A stretch of DNA of 64,000 bases from Streptomyces gelaticus (GTDB taxonomy: Bacteria; Actinomycetota; Actinomycetes; Streptomycetales; Streptomycetaceae), in NCBI RefSeq assembly GCF_014649535.1, contig NZ_BMTF01000003.1, positions 372,001 to 436,000 on the forward strand, given 5' to 3'. Shown here piece after piece: positions 24,688-34,000 of the stretch. The notes under the pieces were generated by a model. It saw only the letters and a list, made by a program, of their open reading frames with translations, searched no databases and was not told the origin of the DNA. The translations under genes and the position numbers were made by a program. Numbering within the stretch: position 1 is the first letter of the stretch; each line of letters opens with the position of its first letter.

Positions 24688-25353
24688 CTACGCGCTGAGC
24701 GGGAACACCTCGCCCAGTTCCCGGAACACCGCCGTGTTCAGCGCGAACGCGCGCTTGCACTCGTCGACGATCCGCTGCTTCTCCAGGTCGTCCGCGTCCA
24801 CCGCGTCCAGCAGCTCGCGGTAGTCCCGCTTGAACGAGGCGGGGTTGGATATGCCCTCGAAGACGTAGAACCGGACCCCGTCGCCCTTGCGCGCGAAGCC
24901 CCAGGTCCGCTCCGCCCGGTCGCGGATGATCTGGCCGCCGGAGAGGTCGCCGAGGTAGCGGGTGTAGTGGTGCGCGACATAGCCGGCCGGCCAGCTGCGG
25001 GCGCACTCGGCGACCCGGGCGGCGTACGCGGCCGTGGCGGGCAGCGGCTCCAGGTCCTCGCACCAGCCGGTACCCCGCAGATGGGCCAGATCGCGCTCCA
25101 GCTCGGCGGTGCGCATCAGCTCGGGCCGGATGAAGGGACCGGCGACCGGATCGCCGTGCAGCGCCTGCGCACCGTCCTCCAGCGCCCGGTACACGAACCA
25201 CAGCTGCTCGGTGTAGCGCGTGTACGCGTCCACTCCGAGCCGCCCGCCCAGCAGGTCGCTCATGAAGGTCGAGGTCTCCGCCTCGGTGTGCTGCTCGTGC
25301 GATGCGGTGCGGATGAGCGTCGAGAAGGGCGTGGTGGCGGCGGTTGCGTCCAA
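24688..25353 (-). CDS. hmuO: Biliverdin-producing heme oxygenase
   Basis: Degrades imported heme to biliverdin, CO and Fe(II) in the cytosol; 221 residues, the usual length. The proximal heme ligand is His19 in ASHEQHTEAE; the distal helix GDLSGGQIIRD near residue 134 is diagnostic. RYTEQLWFVYRALE and HHYTRYLGDLSGG also match. The start is TTG 25353, supported by GGAGG 6 nt upstream; the in-frame extension to 25422 would overlap the promoter. A candidate iron box lies at 25456-25474. It completes the heme-iron route HtaA, HmuTUV, HmuO. Confidence 0.93.
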   Translation of the reverse strand: MDATAATTPFSTLIRTASHEQHTEAETSTFMSDLLGGRLGVDAYTRYTEQLWFVYRALEDGAQALHGDPVAGPFIRPELMRTAELERDLAHLRGTGWCEDLEPLPATAAYAARVAECARSWPAGYVAHHYTRYLGDLSGGQIIRDRAERTWGFARKGDGVRFYVFEGISNPASFKRDYRELLDAVDADDLEKQRIVDECKRAFALNTAVFRELGEVFPLSA

Positions 25354-25455
25354 GGCGGGCCTCCGGGGGACCGAGGGGACGGAAAAGTCCTGGAAGAGAC
25401 AGAAATATCGGCAGCGCCGCATACTGCGGCGATTGCTGTCGACAACTCCGATCTT

Positions 25456-25474
25456 CCTACTTAGGCTTACCTAA
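25456..25474. promoter_or_regulatory. Iron box upstream of hmuO
   Basis: CCTACTTAGGCTTACCTAA matches 13 of 19 of the iron-box consensus, all in the right-hand 14 positions, and contains the perfect palindromic arms CTTAGG and CCTAAG. It is 103 bp upstream of the hmuO start. Confidence 0.72.
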
Positions 25475-25562
25475 GTCAATGACTTCCCGACACTCTGTCG
25501 GTAAAAACGATACGCCGGATTCCGTTCCCGCGTCGGGCGGGCGGAAGCGGCCGGGTACGTGA

Positions 25563-25588
25563 AAGCGGCCGCCCGGGGGCGGCCGCTT
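25563..25588. terminator. Hairpin terminator of map
   Basis: An 11-bp perfect stem (AAGCGGCCGCC with GGCGGCCGCTT) and 4-nt loop lie 27 bp past the stop of the leftward methionine aminopeptidase gene. Confidence 0.78.
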
Positions 25589-25614
25589 GCGGGGAGGAAC
25601 TGTCCGGACGGGGG

Positions 25615-26472
25615 TTACGGGAGCGTCAGGATCTCCGCGCCCGTCTCCGTCACCACCAGCGTGTGCTCGAACTGCGCGGTGCGCTTGCGGTCCTTCGTCA
25701 CCACGGTCCAGCCGTCGTCCCACATGTCGTAGTCGTGGCTGCCCAGCGTCAGCATCGGCTCGATGGTGAACGTCATCCCGGGCTGCATCACGGTGGTCGC
25801 GTGCGGGCTGTCGTAGTGCGGGATGATCAGGCCGGAGTGGAACGAGGAATTGATCCCGTGCCCGGTGAAGTCCCGTACCACGCCGTAGCCGAAACGCTTC
25901 GCGTACGACTCGATGACCCGCCCGATCACATTGATCTGCCGTCCCGGCCGGACCGCCTTGATGGCCCGGTTCAGCGATTCCCGGGTGCGCTCCACGAGCA
26001 GCCGGGACTCCTCGTCCACGTCGCCGCAGAGGTACGTGGCGTTGTTGTCGCCGTGCACACCGCCGATGTACGCCGTGACGTCGAGGTTCACGATGTCGCC
26101 GTCGCGCAGCACCGTGGAGTCCGGGATGCCGTGGCAGATCACCTCGTTGAGCGAGGTGCAGAGCGACTTGGGGAAGCCGCGGTAGCCGAGGGTCGACGGG
26201 TACGCGCCGTGGTCGCACATGAACTCGTGGGCGACCCGGTCGAGTTCGTCCGTCGTGACGCCCGGGGCGATGTGCTTCGCGGCCTCCGCCATCGCCTGCG
26301 CGGCGATCCGGCCCGCGACGCGCATGCGCTCGACGGTGTCGGTGTCCTGGATCTCCGGACCGGTGTACGGGGTGGGGGCCGGCTTGCCCACGTATTCGGG
26401 GCGCCGGATCCTTCCGGGCACGGAACGGATGGGAGTGATCTCCCCGGGTACGAGCAGCGACTGGCCAGACAT
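25615..26472 (-). CDS. map: Type I methionine aminopeptidase
   Basis: Removes N-terminal Met from nascent proteins; cytosolic, 285 residues. The pita-bread fold metal ligands are visible: [21 protein letters not shown] split around the family signature near residue 108, [14 protein letters not shown] (Asp ligands, about 136), GHGINSSFH near 205, EPM in [12 protein letters not shown] near 240 and [10 protein letters not shown] near 271. The N-terminal 40 residues ([20 protein letters not shown]) contain the PxxP-type extension seen in actinobacterial MetAP1. A TAGACT box ends 7 nt before ATG 26472 on the coding strand with no ribosome binding site, so the mRNA is leaderless; the longer frame to 26562 is rejected. 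Confidence 0.94.
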   Translation of the reverse strand: MSGQSLLVPGEITPIRSVPGRIRRPEYVGKPAPTPYTGPEIQDTDTVERMRVAGRIAAQAMAEAAKHIAPGVTTDELDRVAHEFMCDHGAYPSTLGYRGFPKSLCTSLNEVICHGIPDSTVLRDGDIVNLDVTAYIGGVHGDNNATYLCGDVDEESRLLVERTRESLNRAIKAVRPGRQINVIGRVIESYAKRFGYGVVRDFTGHGINSSFHSGLIIPHYDSPHATTVMQPGMTFTIEPMLTLGSHDYDMWDDGWTVVTKDRKRTAQFEHTLVVTETGAEILTLP

Positions 26473-26530
26473 GTCAGCGAGTCTAACCAGCGCGCTTGGG
26501 GCAGCATGGCCCCGAGGGAAGGAGCCGCTG

Positions 26531-26761
26531 ATGGCCCTGTTCAAGAAGCGCACGGCCGGCAAGCCGGGCGAGTGGTACTACTGCCTGGAGCATCACAAGG
26601 TCGAGGAGGGCCCCGAGTGCCCGGCCAAGGACCGTTTCGGGCCGTACACCTCCCGCGAGGAGGCCCGGCACGCCATGGACACCGCCCGGGAACGGAACCT
26701 GGAGTGGGAGAACGACCCCAAGTGGCACGACGGGGGCACACCGCGCGATCCGGAGGCATGA
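26531..26761 (+). CDS. Small conserved hypothetical protein, 76 residues
   Basis: A short soluble protein: [20 protein letters not shown], then [29 protein letters not shown] in its middle. Two Cys and a His pair ([13 protein letters not shown]) could form a small metal site. Its aromatic and acidic pattern is typical of small streptomycete proteins without known function; no domain is recognised. Start ATG 26531 has AAGGAG with 6-nt spacing. It is divergent from map and converges on the MFS gene with a hairpin between. Coding character is supported by strong G/C third positions and the ribosome binding site. Confidence 0.72.
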   Translation: MALFKKRTAGKPGEWYYCLEHHKVEEGPECPAKDRFGPYTSREEARHAMDTARERNLEWENDPKWHDGGTPRDPEA

Positions 26762-26783
26762 CGGGAGCCGCCCGTCCCCACGC

Positions 26784-26808
26784 GCCCCGGGGCTTTCGCC
26801 CCCGGGGC
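26784..26808. terminator. Bidirectional hairpin terminator
   Basis: A perfect 9-bp stem GCCCCGGGG/CCCCGGGGC with a 7-nt loop lies between the convergent small gene and MFS gene. Confidence 0.75.
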
Positions 26809-26815
26809 CCGTTCC

Positions 26816-28117
26816 TCAGGCCGCGGACGGGCTGGACTCCATGGCCTCCCGCCTGCGCAGCGCGTCCTCGTCCGTTTCGGAGTCGTAGGTGAGCAGCTTC
26901 GGCAGCGCTGCCGTGAGCAGCGCGACCGAGGCCACGCACGCCACACCGCCGCTCCAGATCGCCGACCGGGTCCCCGTCCAGCCCGCCATCGCACCGGCCC
27001 GCACCTGCCCCAGCTGCGGGCCGACGCTGTACGAGAGCACCTCGATGCCCGCCAGCCGGCCCCGCAGCTCCTCCGGGATGGTCTGGTTCCAGATCGTGGA
27101 GCGGCCCAGTCCGCTGAGCATGTCGCCCGCGCCCGCCACCGCCAGGCAGACCAGCACCAGCCACACGTCGCCGAACCACCCGGCCGCCGCGATCGCCAGC
27201 CCCCAGACCGCGGCCCCGGCCACCACGAACAGTCCGTGCCGCCGCACCCGCGACGTCCAGCCGCTGGTCAGGCCCAGCACCAGCGATCCCACCGACCCCG
27301 CCGCGTACATCAGGCCCAGCGACCAGTCGGCGTCCAGCTCGTCCGCGAGGAACGGGAAGATCGTGTTGGGGTAGGCGAAGAACATCGCCGCCAGGTCGAC
27401 CGCGTACGTCCCCAGCAGCACCGGCCGGCTCCAGGCGTACCGCGCCCCCTCGGCGATCCCGCGCAGCGAGGGCTTGTGGCCGTCCCGGGCCGGCGGCGCG
27501 GGCGCCAGGCGCAGGCACAGCAGTACGGAGACCGCGAACGTGGCCATCGTGACCGCGTACGCCGTGGCGTGCCCGGCGTAGGCCACCACGAGGCCCGCCA
27601 CGGCCGGGCCGGTGATCGCGCCGAACTGCCAGCGCAGCGAGTTCAGCGCGGCGGCGGCGATCTGCTGCTCGTGCGGCACGATCCGGGCCATCAGGGAGTC
27701 CAGCGCGGGCCGCTGGAGCCCGGCGAGCGCGGAGACCCCGGCCGCGACCAGGTAGAGCGGCCAGAGCATCGGGGCGGGCAGCGCCGCGTTCACCAGGAGC
27801 ACCAGGGCGAGCAGCCCCAGCCCCGCCTCGGTGGCCAGGATGACCTTGCGGCGGTCCGCGGCGTCCGCGAGCGCCCCGCCGTACAGACCGAAGACGACCA
27901 GCGGCACCAGTTCGACCGCGCCCATCACGCCGACGGCCAGCGGCGAACCCGTCAGCTCCTTGATCTGGAGCGGCAGCGCGATCATCGCCATGAAGCTGCC
28001 GAAGTACGTCACCAGGCCCTGGATCCACAGCAGCCGGAAGTCGGCGGAGGTGCGCAGGGGCGAAAGATCGGGCAGCAGGGCGGCCAGCCGGGCGGCCGGG
28101 GACGAAGCAGAGGTCAC
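26816..28117 (-). CDS. MFS exporter (transmembrane secretion effector type)
   Basis: A 433-residue twelve-span major facilitator of the MFS_3 branch that includes enterobactin exporter EntS-like proteins. It opens with SPLRTSADFRLLWIQGLVTY, typical of that branch; the A-loop reads YGGALADAADRRKVILATE (about 76), and the repeat LSGLGRSTIWNQTIPEELRG near 335 is also family-typical. The substrate is unknown; export of a siderophore or small molecule is possible given the iron genes 1.5-3 kb away, but this is inference. GTG 28117 is the likely start. The mRNA there can fold GGAGC/GCTCC around the ribosome binding site, which may lower initiation. Upstream frame is low-complexity and rejected. Confidence 0.85.
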   Translation of the reverse strand: MTSASSPAARLAALLPDLSPLRTSADFRLLWIQGLVTYFGSFMAMIALPLQIKELTGSPLAVGVMGAVELVPLVVFGLYGGALADAADRRKVILATEAGLGLLALVLLVNAALPAPMLWPLYLVAAGVSALAGLQRPALDSLMARIVPHEQQIAAAALNSLRWQFGAITGPAVAGLVVAYAGHATAYAVTMATFAVSVLLCLRLAPAPPARDGHKPSLRGIAEGARYAWSRPVLLGTYAVDLAAMFFAYPNTIFPFLADELDADWSLGLMYAAGSVGSLVLGLTSGWTSRVRRHGLFVVAGAAVWGLAIAAAGWFGDVWLVLVCLAVAGAGDMLSGLGRSTIWNQTIPEELRGRLAGIEVLSYSVGPQLGQVRAGAMAGWTGTRSAIWSGGVACVASVALLTAALPKLLTYDSETDEDALRRREAMESSPSAA

Positions 28118-28292
28118 GGAGCGCCATGCTCCGGCGCCGCGGTCGCCGCCGCAACGGAATTTCCGCGGGGTCCCGGCTCCGGGCCGCGGTACCGGGCCCG
28201 CCCCGCGGCGACGGGGCTCCTGGCCCCGGCACCCGGCTCGCACCGCGGCGGCGGGCACCCGGCTGCCCGGCCGGGTGGTCGGCCGAGGGCCG

Positions 28293-28895
28293 TCACCAGC
28301 GGGCGGGAGGCGGTGCCGTCAGCTGATCGGCGAGCCGGGACAGCCGGTCCCGGAAGCCGCGGCGGCCGCGCGGCGCGGGGGCGCTGTTCTCCCCGGCCGC
28401 CGCGCTCACCAGATGCTGCACGGTGTCCAGGTCCACGTCGTCGTCGCCGGTCACCGCGAGCGTCTCATGGGCGAGCCCGCGCACCTCCGGGTCGCCGTCG
28501 TTCAGCGAGAGCACCGTGGCCCCGGCGCGCCGCGCGTCGTGCACCCGCTCCAGCAGCCCCGCGCCGGGCCGCTCCGGGGCCACCAGGAGCAGCGTCTCGC
28601 CCCGCCCGGCCGCCTCGATCCGGGCCGGCCCGACGGCCAGATGCGCGGGGCCGCCCGGCTCCACCCGGTGGCGTACCAGGGTGGGGGCCAGCTCCGGCAG
28701 CCCGGACCAGGTGGACTCGTCGACCAGATGCGCGGCCAGATGCCACGGCTCGTACGCCGCCGTCCCCACCAGCAGCAGACCGCCGCCGTGCGGGACGACG
28801 GAGGACCTCAGCGCGCCGGCGAACCGCCGCGCAGCGGCGGGCCATTCCGTCCCGGCGAGCACTTCACGGAGCAGGGCCACGCGTACGGCATCCAT
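28293..28895 (-). CDS. Conserved hypothetical protein, possibly SIS-like fold
   Basis: A 200-residue soluble protein not assigned to a known enzyme. It has an alternating beta-alpha pattern: GLLLVGTAAYEPWHLAAHLV, GETLLLVAPERPGAGLLERV and AGATVLSLNDGDPEVRGLAH, then AHETLAVTGDDDVDLDTVQ. This resembles sugar isomerase (SIS) domains, where a phosphosugar site sits at strand ends, but the usual Ser/Thr-rich loop is not clear. The C-terminus is Arg-rich (GRRGFRDRLSRLADQL). ATG 28895; no strong ribosome binding site. Divergent from the F420-reductase-like gene; 175 bp of GC-rich DNA with a repeated GGCACCCGGCT element separates it from the MFS gene. Confidence 0.6.
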   Translation of the reverse strand: MDAVRVALLREVLAGTEWPAAARRFAGALRSSVVPHGGGLLLVGTAAYEPWHLAAHLVDESTWSGLPELAPTLVRHRVEPGGPAHLAVGPARIEAAGRGETLLLVAPERPGAGLLERVHDARRAGATVLSLNDGDPEVRGLAHETLAVTGDDDVDLDTVQHLVSAAAGENSAPAPRGRRGFRDRLSRLADQLTAPPPARW

Positions 28896-29014
28896 GGCCC
28901 GGCATCATGCCCCAGGACCCCTGCCCGGCACCGGGAAACGGCTGCGGACCAGCCGAACGGGGAACGAGGGATGACACCGGGTACCGCTCCGTGGCGGGCA
29001 GTAATGTCGGAGCC

Positions 29015-29725
29015 ATGACTACGAATGGCAATGACAGCGCGGCCAGGCCCCCCGCCAAGGACCCCTGGGACCTTCCCGACGTATCCGGGCTGACCGTCGG
29101 CGTGCTCGGCGGCACCGGACCCCAGGGGCGCGGCCTCGCCTACCGGCTCGCCCGCGCCGGCCAGCAGGTGATCATCGGCTCCCGGGCCGCCGACCGCGCG
29201 CGCGGCGCCGCCGAGGAGCTCGGCCACGGCGTCGAGGGCGCGGACAACGCGGAGTGCGCCCGCCGCAGCGACATCGTGATCGTCGCCGTGCCGTGGGACG
29301 GCCACGCCAAGACCCTGGAGTCGCTGCGGGACGAACTCGTGGGCAAGCTCGTCATCGACTGCGTCAACCCGCTCGGCTTCGACAAGAAGGGCGCCTACGC
29401 CCTGAAGCCCGAGGAGGGCAGCGCCGCCGAGCAGGCCGCCGCCCTGCTGCCGGAGTCCCGGGTCACCGCCGCCTTCCACCACCTCTCGGCGGTGCTGCTG
29501 CAGGACGAGACCGTCGACGAGATCGACACCGATGTGCTGGTGCTGGGCGAGGTCCGCGCCGACACCGACCTCGTACAGGCGCTGGCGGGCCGGATCCCCG
29601 GCATGCGCGGCATCTTCGCCGGACGGCTGCGCAACGCGCACCAGGTCGAGTCCCTGGTCGCCAACCTGATCTCGGTGAACCGCCGCTACAAGGCACACGC
29701 CGGGCTCCGTACCACCGACGTCTGA
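29015..29725 (+). CDS. NADPH:F420 oxidoreductase-like protein (NpdG family)
   Basis: A 236-residue Rossmann protein of the F420-dependent NADP reductase family, which shuttles hydride between coenzyme F420 and NADP. The dinucleotide motif VGVLGGTGPQGRGLAYRLA is at about residues 28-46; GSRAADRARGAAEEL (about 56) carries the Ser-Arg that selects NADP; VIVAVPWDGH near 89 and CVNPLGFDKKGAY near 117 are family-typical, as is the terminal ISVNRRYKAHAGLR. A TAATGT box ends 7 nt before ATG 29015, suggesting a leaderless transcript; GGAG is too close to act well. Supplies reduced F420 or NADPH for Streptomyces redox metabolism. Confidence 0.88.
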   Translation: MTTNGNDSAARPPAKDPWDLPDVSGLTVGVLGGTGPQGRGLAYRLARAGQQVIIGSRAADRARGAAEELGHGVEGADNAECARRSDIVIVAVPWDGHAKTLESLRDELVGKLVIDCVNPLGFDKKGAYALKPEEGSAAEQAAALLPESRVTAAFHHLSAVLLQDETVDEIDTDVLVLGEVRADTDLVQALAGRIPGMRGIFAGRLRNAHQVESLVANLISVNRRYKAHAGLRTTDV

Positions 29726-29779
29726 GCCGGACCGGCCACCACCACCTGCACCAGCGGCGTCCGAGCCGGACCGGCCACC
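29719..29779. repeat. Imperfect direct repeat at the 3' end of the npdG-like gene
   Basis: A 22-nt unit beginning CGTCYGAGCCGGACCGGCCA occurs at 29719-29740 and 29758-29779 with one difference, 39 bp apart. The first copy includes the gene's last codons and stop. It looks like a local duplication. Confidence 0.7.
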
Positions 29780-29888
29780 GGTGGCCTGAGGGCCGCAGCC
29801 GCCCGCGGACCCACCCTGCGGCGAGCGAAAAGGGGCATGGGGGACACTGGACGGGACCGTGCATCACCCCCGACAGGAGCCGCCTCCC

Positions 29889-30065
29889 ATGCCCCGACTC
29901 GCTCTCTACGCCATCGCCGTCTGTGTCCTGGCGGTCGTCGCGGCCGTGATCTCGTTCGCCCAGGGCAGCCTGCTCGGGATCGTCTGGGTGCTGCTGGCCG
30001 GGCTCTCGTCCAACATGGCGTGGTTCTACCTGCGTCGGCAGCGGGCGCGGGCCGCCGGGCAGTGA
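29889..30065 (+). CDS. Small membrane protein, 58 residues
   Basis: One or two hydrophobic helices: LALYAIAVCVLAVVAAVISF (residues 4-23) and a second stretch LLGIVWVLLAGLSSNMAWFY (about 28-47), ending in a basic tail RRQRARAAGQ. It is likely a two-span inner-membrane peptide with both ends inside. No function is known. ATG 29889 has AGGAG at 9 nt, and codon use is typical of neighbours. It converges on the site-2 protease gene, separated by 16 bp. Confidence 0.7.
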   Translation: MPRLALYAIAVCVLAVVAAVISFAQGSLLGIVWVLLAGLSSNMAWFYLRRQRARAAGQ

Positions 30066-30081
30066 GGGGCCGGTCCGCCGG

Positions 30082-30888
30082 TCACGGGCCGACCGCGCAG
30101 ACCGGATACTCCTCGTTCCAGTTCGCCCAGAACCGGTAGGCGGCGCGGCCGCACTCCGTGCCCCGGCTGCTCACGCCCAGTGCATCCAGTACACCGTGGA
30201 CCAGGCCGAAGAACACGTGGTTGACCTCCGGGATCCACAGCACGGCGAACACCGCGATCAGTCCGAACTGCGCGAACGGTTCCGCCTGGCGCCGGATCCG
30301 GTACGGCAGCCAGGGCTCGATCACTCCGTACCCGTCCAGCCCGGGGACCGGCAGGAAGTTCAGGATCGCCGCGGTGACCTGGAGCAGGGCCAGGAACGCC
30401 AGCGCGTACCGGAACTCCCTCGGGACGCCTTCCAGCGCGTGCAGCCAGAACGGAGCCGTGCACACCAGCGCGAACAGCACGTTCGTCAGCGGACCCGCCG
30501 CCGAGATCAGACTGTGCCTCCAGCGCCCCCGGATCCGCCCCCGCTCGATGAAGACGGCGCCGCCGGGCAGCCCGATCCCGCCCATGATCACGAACAGCAC
30601 CGGCAGCACGATGCTGAGCAGGGCGTGTGTGTAGGCGAGCGGATCGAGGCCGAGATATCCCTTCGCGCCGACCGAGATGTCCCCGCTGTGCAGCGCGGTC
30701 CGGGCGTGCGCGTACTCGTGCAGACAGAGCGAGACCACCCACGCCGCCGTGACGAAGACGAAGACCGCGAGCCCGTACGGATATCCGGTGCCCGTCCACA
30801 CCGCCCAGCCCGACACCGCCGCCACGGCGACGATCCCGAGGAAGACCGGGCTGATCCGCCGGTCGCTGCGGCCTGCTGCGGTGGTCAT
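30082..30888 (-). CDS. Site-2 protease family membrane metalloprotease homologue
   Basis: A 268-residue multi-span membrane protein of the M50 family. The zinc-binding LHEYAHARTALHSGD (about residues 54-68) contains HExxH, and NFLPVPGLDGYGVIEP (about 189) supplies the third ligand (LDG motif of S2P proteins). M50 proteases cut transmembrane segments, often of anti-sigma factors; this PDZ-less short type is common in actinobacteria, with unknown substrates. ATG 30888 has AGGAG at 7 nt; a longer upstream frame is rejected as Arg/Pro-rich and without a site. Divergent from the large regulator gene at 31092. Confidence 0.86.
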   Translation of the reverse strand: MTTAAGRSDRRISPVFLGIVAVAAVSGWAVWTGTGYPYGLAVFVFVTAAWVVSLCLHEYAHARTALHSGDISVGAKGYLGLDPLAYTHALLSIVLPVLFVIMGGIGLPGGAVFIERGRIRGRWRHSLISAAGPLTNVLFALVCTAPFWLHALEGVPREFRYALAFLALLQVTAAILNFLPVPGLDGYGVIEPWLPYRIRRQAEPFAQFGLIAVFAVLWIPEVNHVFFGLVHGVLDALGVSSRGTECGRAAYRFWANWNEEYPVCAVGP

Positions 30889-31091
30889 CGGCGAACTCCT
30901 GACGGGTGGCCGGAACGGGGCGGAGCGGTGGACGGCGAGCCGACCGTACCGCCGACACGGCACAAACGTCTCGCGCCGGGGCGGTGGTTCCGGAAAGGGT
31001 GGGGGCATGACGAGCGATCCCGGAACACGGCGCACAGGGGTGCGGCCGGACATGTGTGCCCATCCCGGTCCCGGTCACGGAGAATAGGCCG

Positions 31092-34000
31092 GTGCGCTAC
31101 TGCATCCTCGGAACGACCCGGGCACTTTGCGACGACGGCACGGCTGTCGCCCTCGGCGGGGCGCGGCTGCGCGCCCTGCTCACGGTCCTCGCGCTGCGCC
31201 CCGGACGCACCGTCCCGGCAGCCGTGCTCGTCGACGAGGTGTGGGACGGCGAGCCGCCCGCCGACGCGGTGGGTGCCCTCCAGGCGCTCGTCGGCCGGCT
31301 CCGGCGGGCCGTCGGCCACGACGCGGTCGTCTCCGCGGACAGCGGCTACCGGCTGGCCGCCGACCCGGACGCCGTCGACCTCCACCGCTTCGAACGGCTC
31401 GCGGGCGAGGGCGCGCGGGCACTGGAGGAGGGCGACGCGGCAAAGGCCGAGGCCGTGCTCGACGACGCGCTCGGCCTGTGGGGCGGGCCGGTCGTGGCCG
31501 ATCTGCCCGACCGCGGCGCCGTCGCCGCCCGCTGGGAGGCCCGGCGCCTGGACGCCCGCCGCAACAGGCTCCGCGCGGCCCTCGCGCTCGGCCGCGCGGA
31601 CGAGGTCCTGCCGGAACTGGCCGCCCTGTGTGCCGAGCATCCGATCGACGAACCCCTTCAGGCGCTGCGGCTGCGGGCCCTGCGCGACGCCGGGCGCACG
31701 GCACAGGCACTGGCCGCCTACGACGAGGTGCGCACCGAGCTCGCCGACCGCCTCGGCACCGACCCCGGACCCGAACTGCGCTCGCTCTACTCCGAGTTGC
31801 TCCGCCAGGACCCGGTGCGCCCGCCCGCGTCGGCCGCCCCGCCCGTCCGCACCGGGGCCCCCGCCGCACCGCGGGGCAACCTCCGGGCCAGGCTCACCAG
31901 CTTCGTCGGGCGCGAGGACGACATCGCCGCCCTGCGCGAGGACCTCGCGCACGCCCGGCTGATCACCCTCCTGGGCCCCGGCGGCGCGGGCAAGACCCGG
32001 CTCTCCCAGGAGGCCGCCGAATCCGCCGCGTCCGCCTGGCCGGACGGCGTCTGGCTGGCCGAACTCGCCCCCGTCGACGACCCGGAGGCGGTTCCGGAGG
32101 CCGTACTGACCGCGCTCGGCGCCCGCGAGACCGTGCTGCGCGGCGCCGGGGCCGAGGAGTTCAGGGCCGTCGAAGGAAACGCGAACGACCCCCTCGTACG
32201 CCTCACCGAGCACTGCTCCCGGCGCCGCATGCTGCTGCTCCTGGACAACTGCGAACACCTCGTCGGGGCCGCCGCCGCGCTCGCCGACCACCTGCTCGCC
32301 CGCTGCCCGCACCTCACCGTGCTCGCGACCAGCCGCGAACCCCTCGGCGTGCCGGGCGAGTTCGTCCGCCCCGTCGAACCGCTGCCCGGCCCGATGGCGC
32401 TGCGCCTGTTCGCCGAACGCGGCGCCGCCGCCCGGCCGGGCTTCCGGACCGACGCGGACGAGGAGACCGCGGCCGCCTCGGCGGAGATCTGCCGCCGCCT
32501 CGACGGACTGCCGCTCGCCATCGAACTCGCCGCCGCCCGGCTCAGGATGCTCACCCCGCGCCAGATCGCCGACCGGCTCGACGACCGGTTCCGCCTGCTC
32601 ACCAGCGGAGCCCGCACCGTACTGCCCCGCCAGCAGACCCTGCGCGCCGTCGTCGACTGGTCCTGGGACCTGCTCGACGGACCCGAACGCGCCGTGCTGC
32701 GCCGGCTCTCCGTCTTCGCGGGCGGCTGCACCCTGACCGCGGCCGAGGCGGTCTGCGCGGACGGGCCCCGTCAGGCGCGCGAGGTCGCCGGGCTGCTCGG
32801 CTCCCTCGTCGACAAATCGCTCGTCGTCGCCGCGCCCGCCGAGGACGGCGAGATGCGCTACCGGCTGCTGGAGACCGTCGGCGAGTACACCGCCGCCCGG
32901 CTCGACGAGGCCGCGGAACGCGGCCCCGTGGTCCGGCGCCACCTGGTGTTCTTCCGGGAGCTGGTCCGTACCACCGAACCCCGGCTCCGCGGCGCCGGAC
33001 AGCGGTCCGCCATCGAGCTGCTCCAGCGCGAGTACGAGAACATCCGCACCGCCCTGCGAGGCGCCGTCGCCGCCCGCGACGAGCAGGAGGCGCTCTGCAT
33101 GGTGCTCTCGCTGTGCTGGTACTGGCAGATGCGCGATCTGACCAGCGACGCGCTGCACTGGGCCGACGCGGTCGCCACGCTGGGCCCCGACCCCTTCGCC
33201 CCGCCCGCCGAGCCCGCGCCCTCCATCCACGAACGCTGCACCGACGCACCACCACCCATGGGTCCCGAGCTGCTCCAGGAGGCACGCCGGCAGGCGGGCC
33301 TGATCCGGCTGGTCAGCATGGAGCACGCCACGGAGAGGTGGACCGACGAGGCGAGCATGGCCCGGCTGCGGGTCATCGCGAACACCTACCGGGCCGGCCA
33401 GCCGCAGACCTGCCGGGTCCCGGCATCGTTCTGGTTCTTCGCGGTCATGCTCGTCGGGGAGACCGACAGGCTGCGCGAGCTGCTGGACGAAACGGTCCGC
33501 GCCTGCCGGGAGTTCGGCTACGAATGGGAGCTCGCCGGGGCCATCCAGATGCGCGCCAACGTGCTGGCCAACCGGCCCGAATGGGCGGGCGAGGCGTGCG
33601 CGGACGCCGACGAGAGCGTGGAGCTCTTCAGCCGGCTCGGCGACGACTGGGGCGTCGCCGAAGCACTCTCGGCGCGGGGCGAGGCCAACGAACGCCGCGG
33701 CGAGTACGCGTGCGCGGCCGAGGACTTCCAGGTCGCCATCGGCTACGCGCAGAAGCTCGGCGCACCCTCCCAGGTGGCGGTCCTGCGCACCAGGTACGCG
33801 GCCCTGCTCACCGAGATGGACCGCGGCGCCGAGGGCGAGGCGATCCTGCGCGAGGTGATCGACGAGAGGCACGACAGGAGGTCCATCGCCCGGCTCTATC
33901 TGGCCATGTGGCTGGGACGCAGTGACCGCACCGGTGAGGCGCGTGAGCAACTGACCGTGCTGTACGAGGAGTTCCACTCCGAGACCATGGCGATCTTCGA

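Noticed and set aside
28118..28292. A gene in the gap between the MFS gene and the SIS-like gene
   Set aside because: Only G/C-rich low-complexity frames without ribosome site; a repeated GGCACCCGGCT and short inverted repeats are seen, nothing more.
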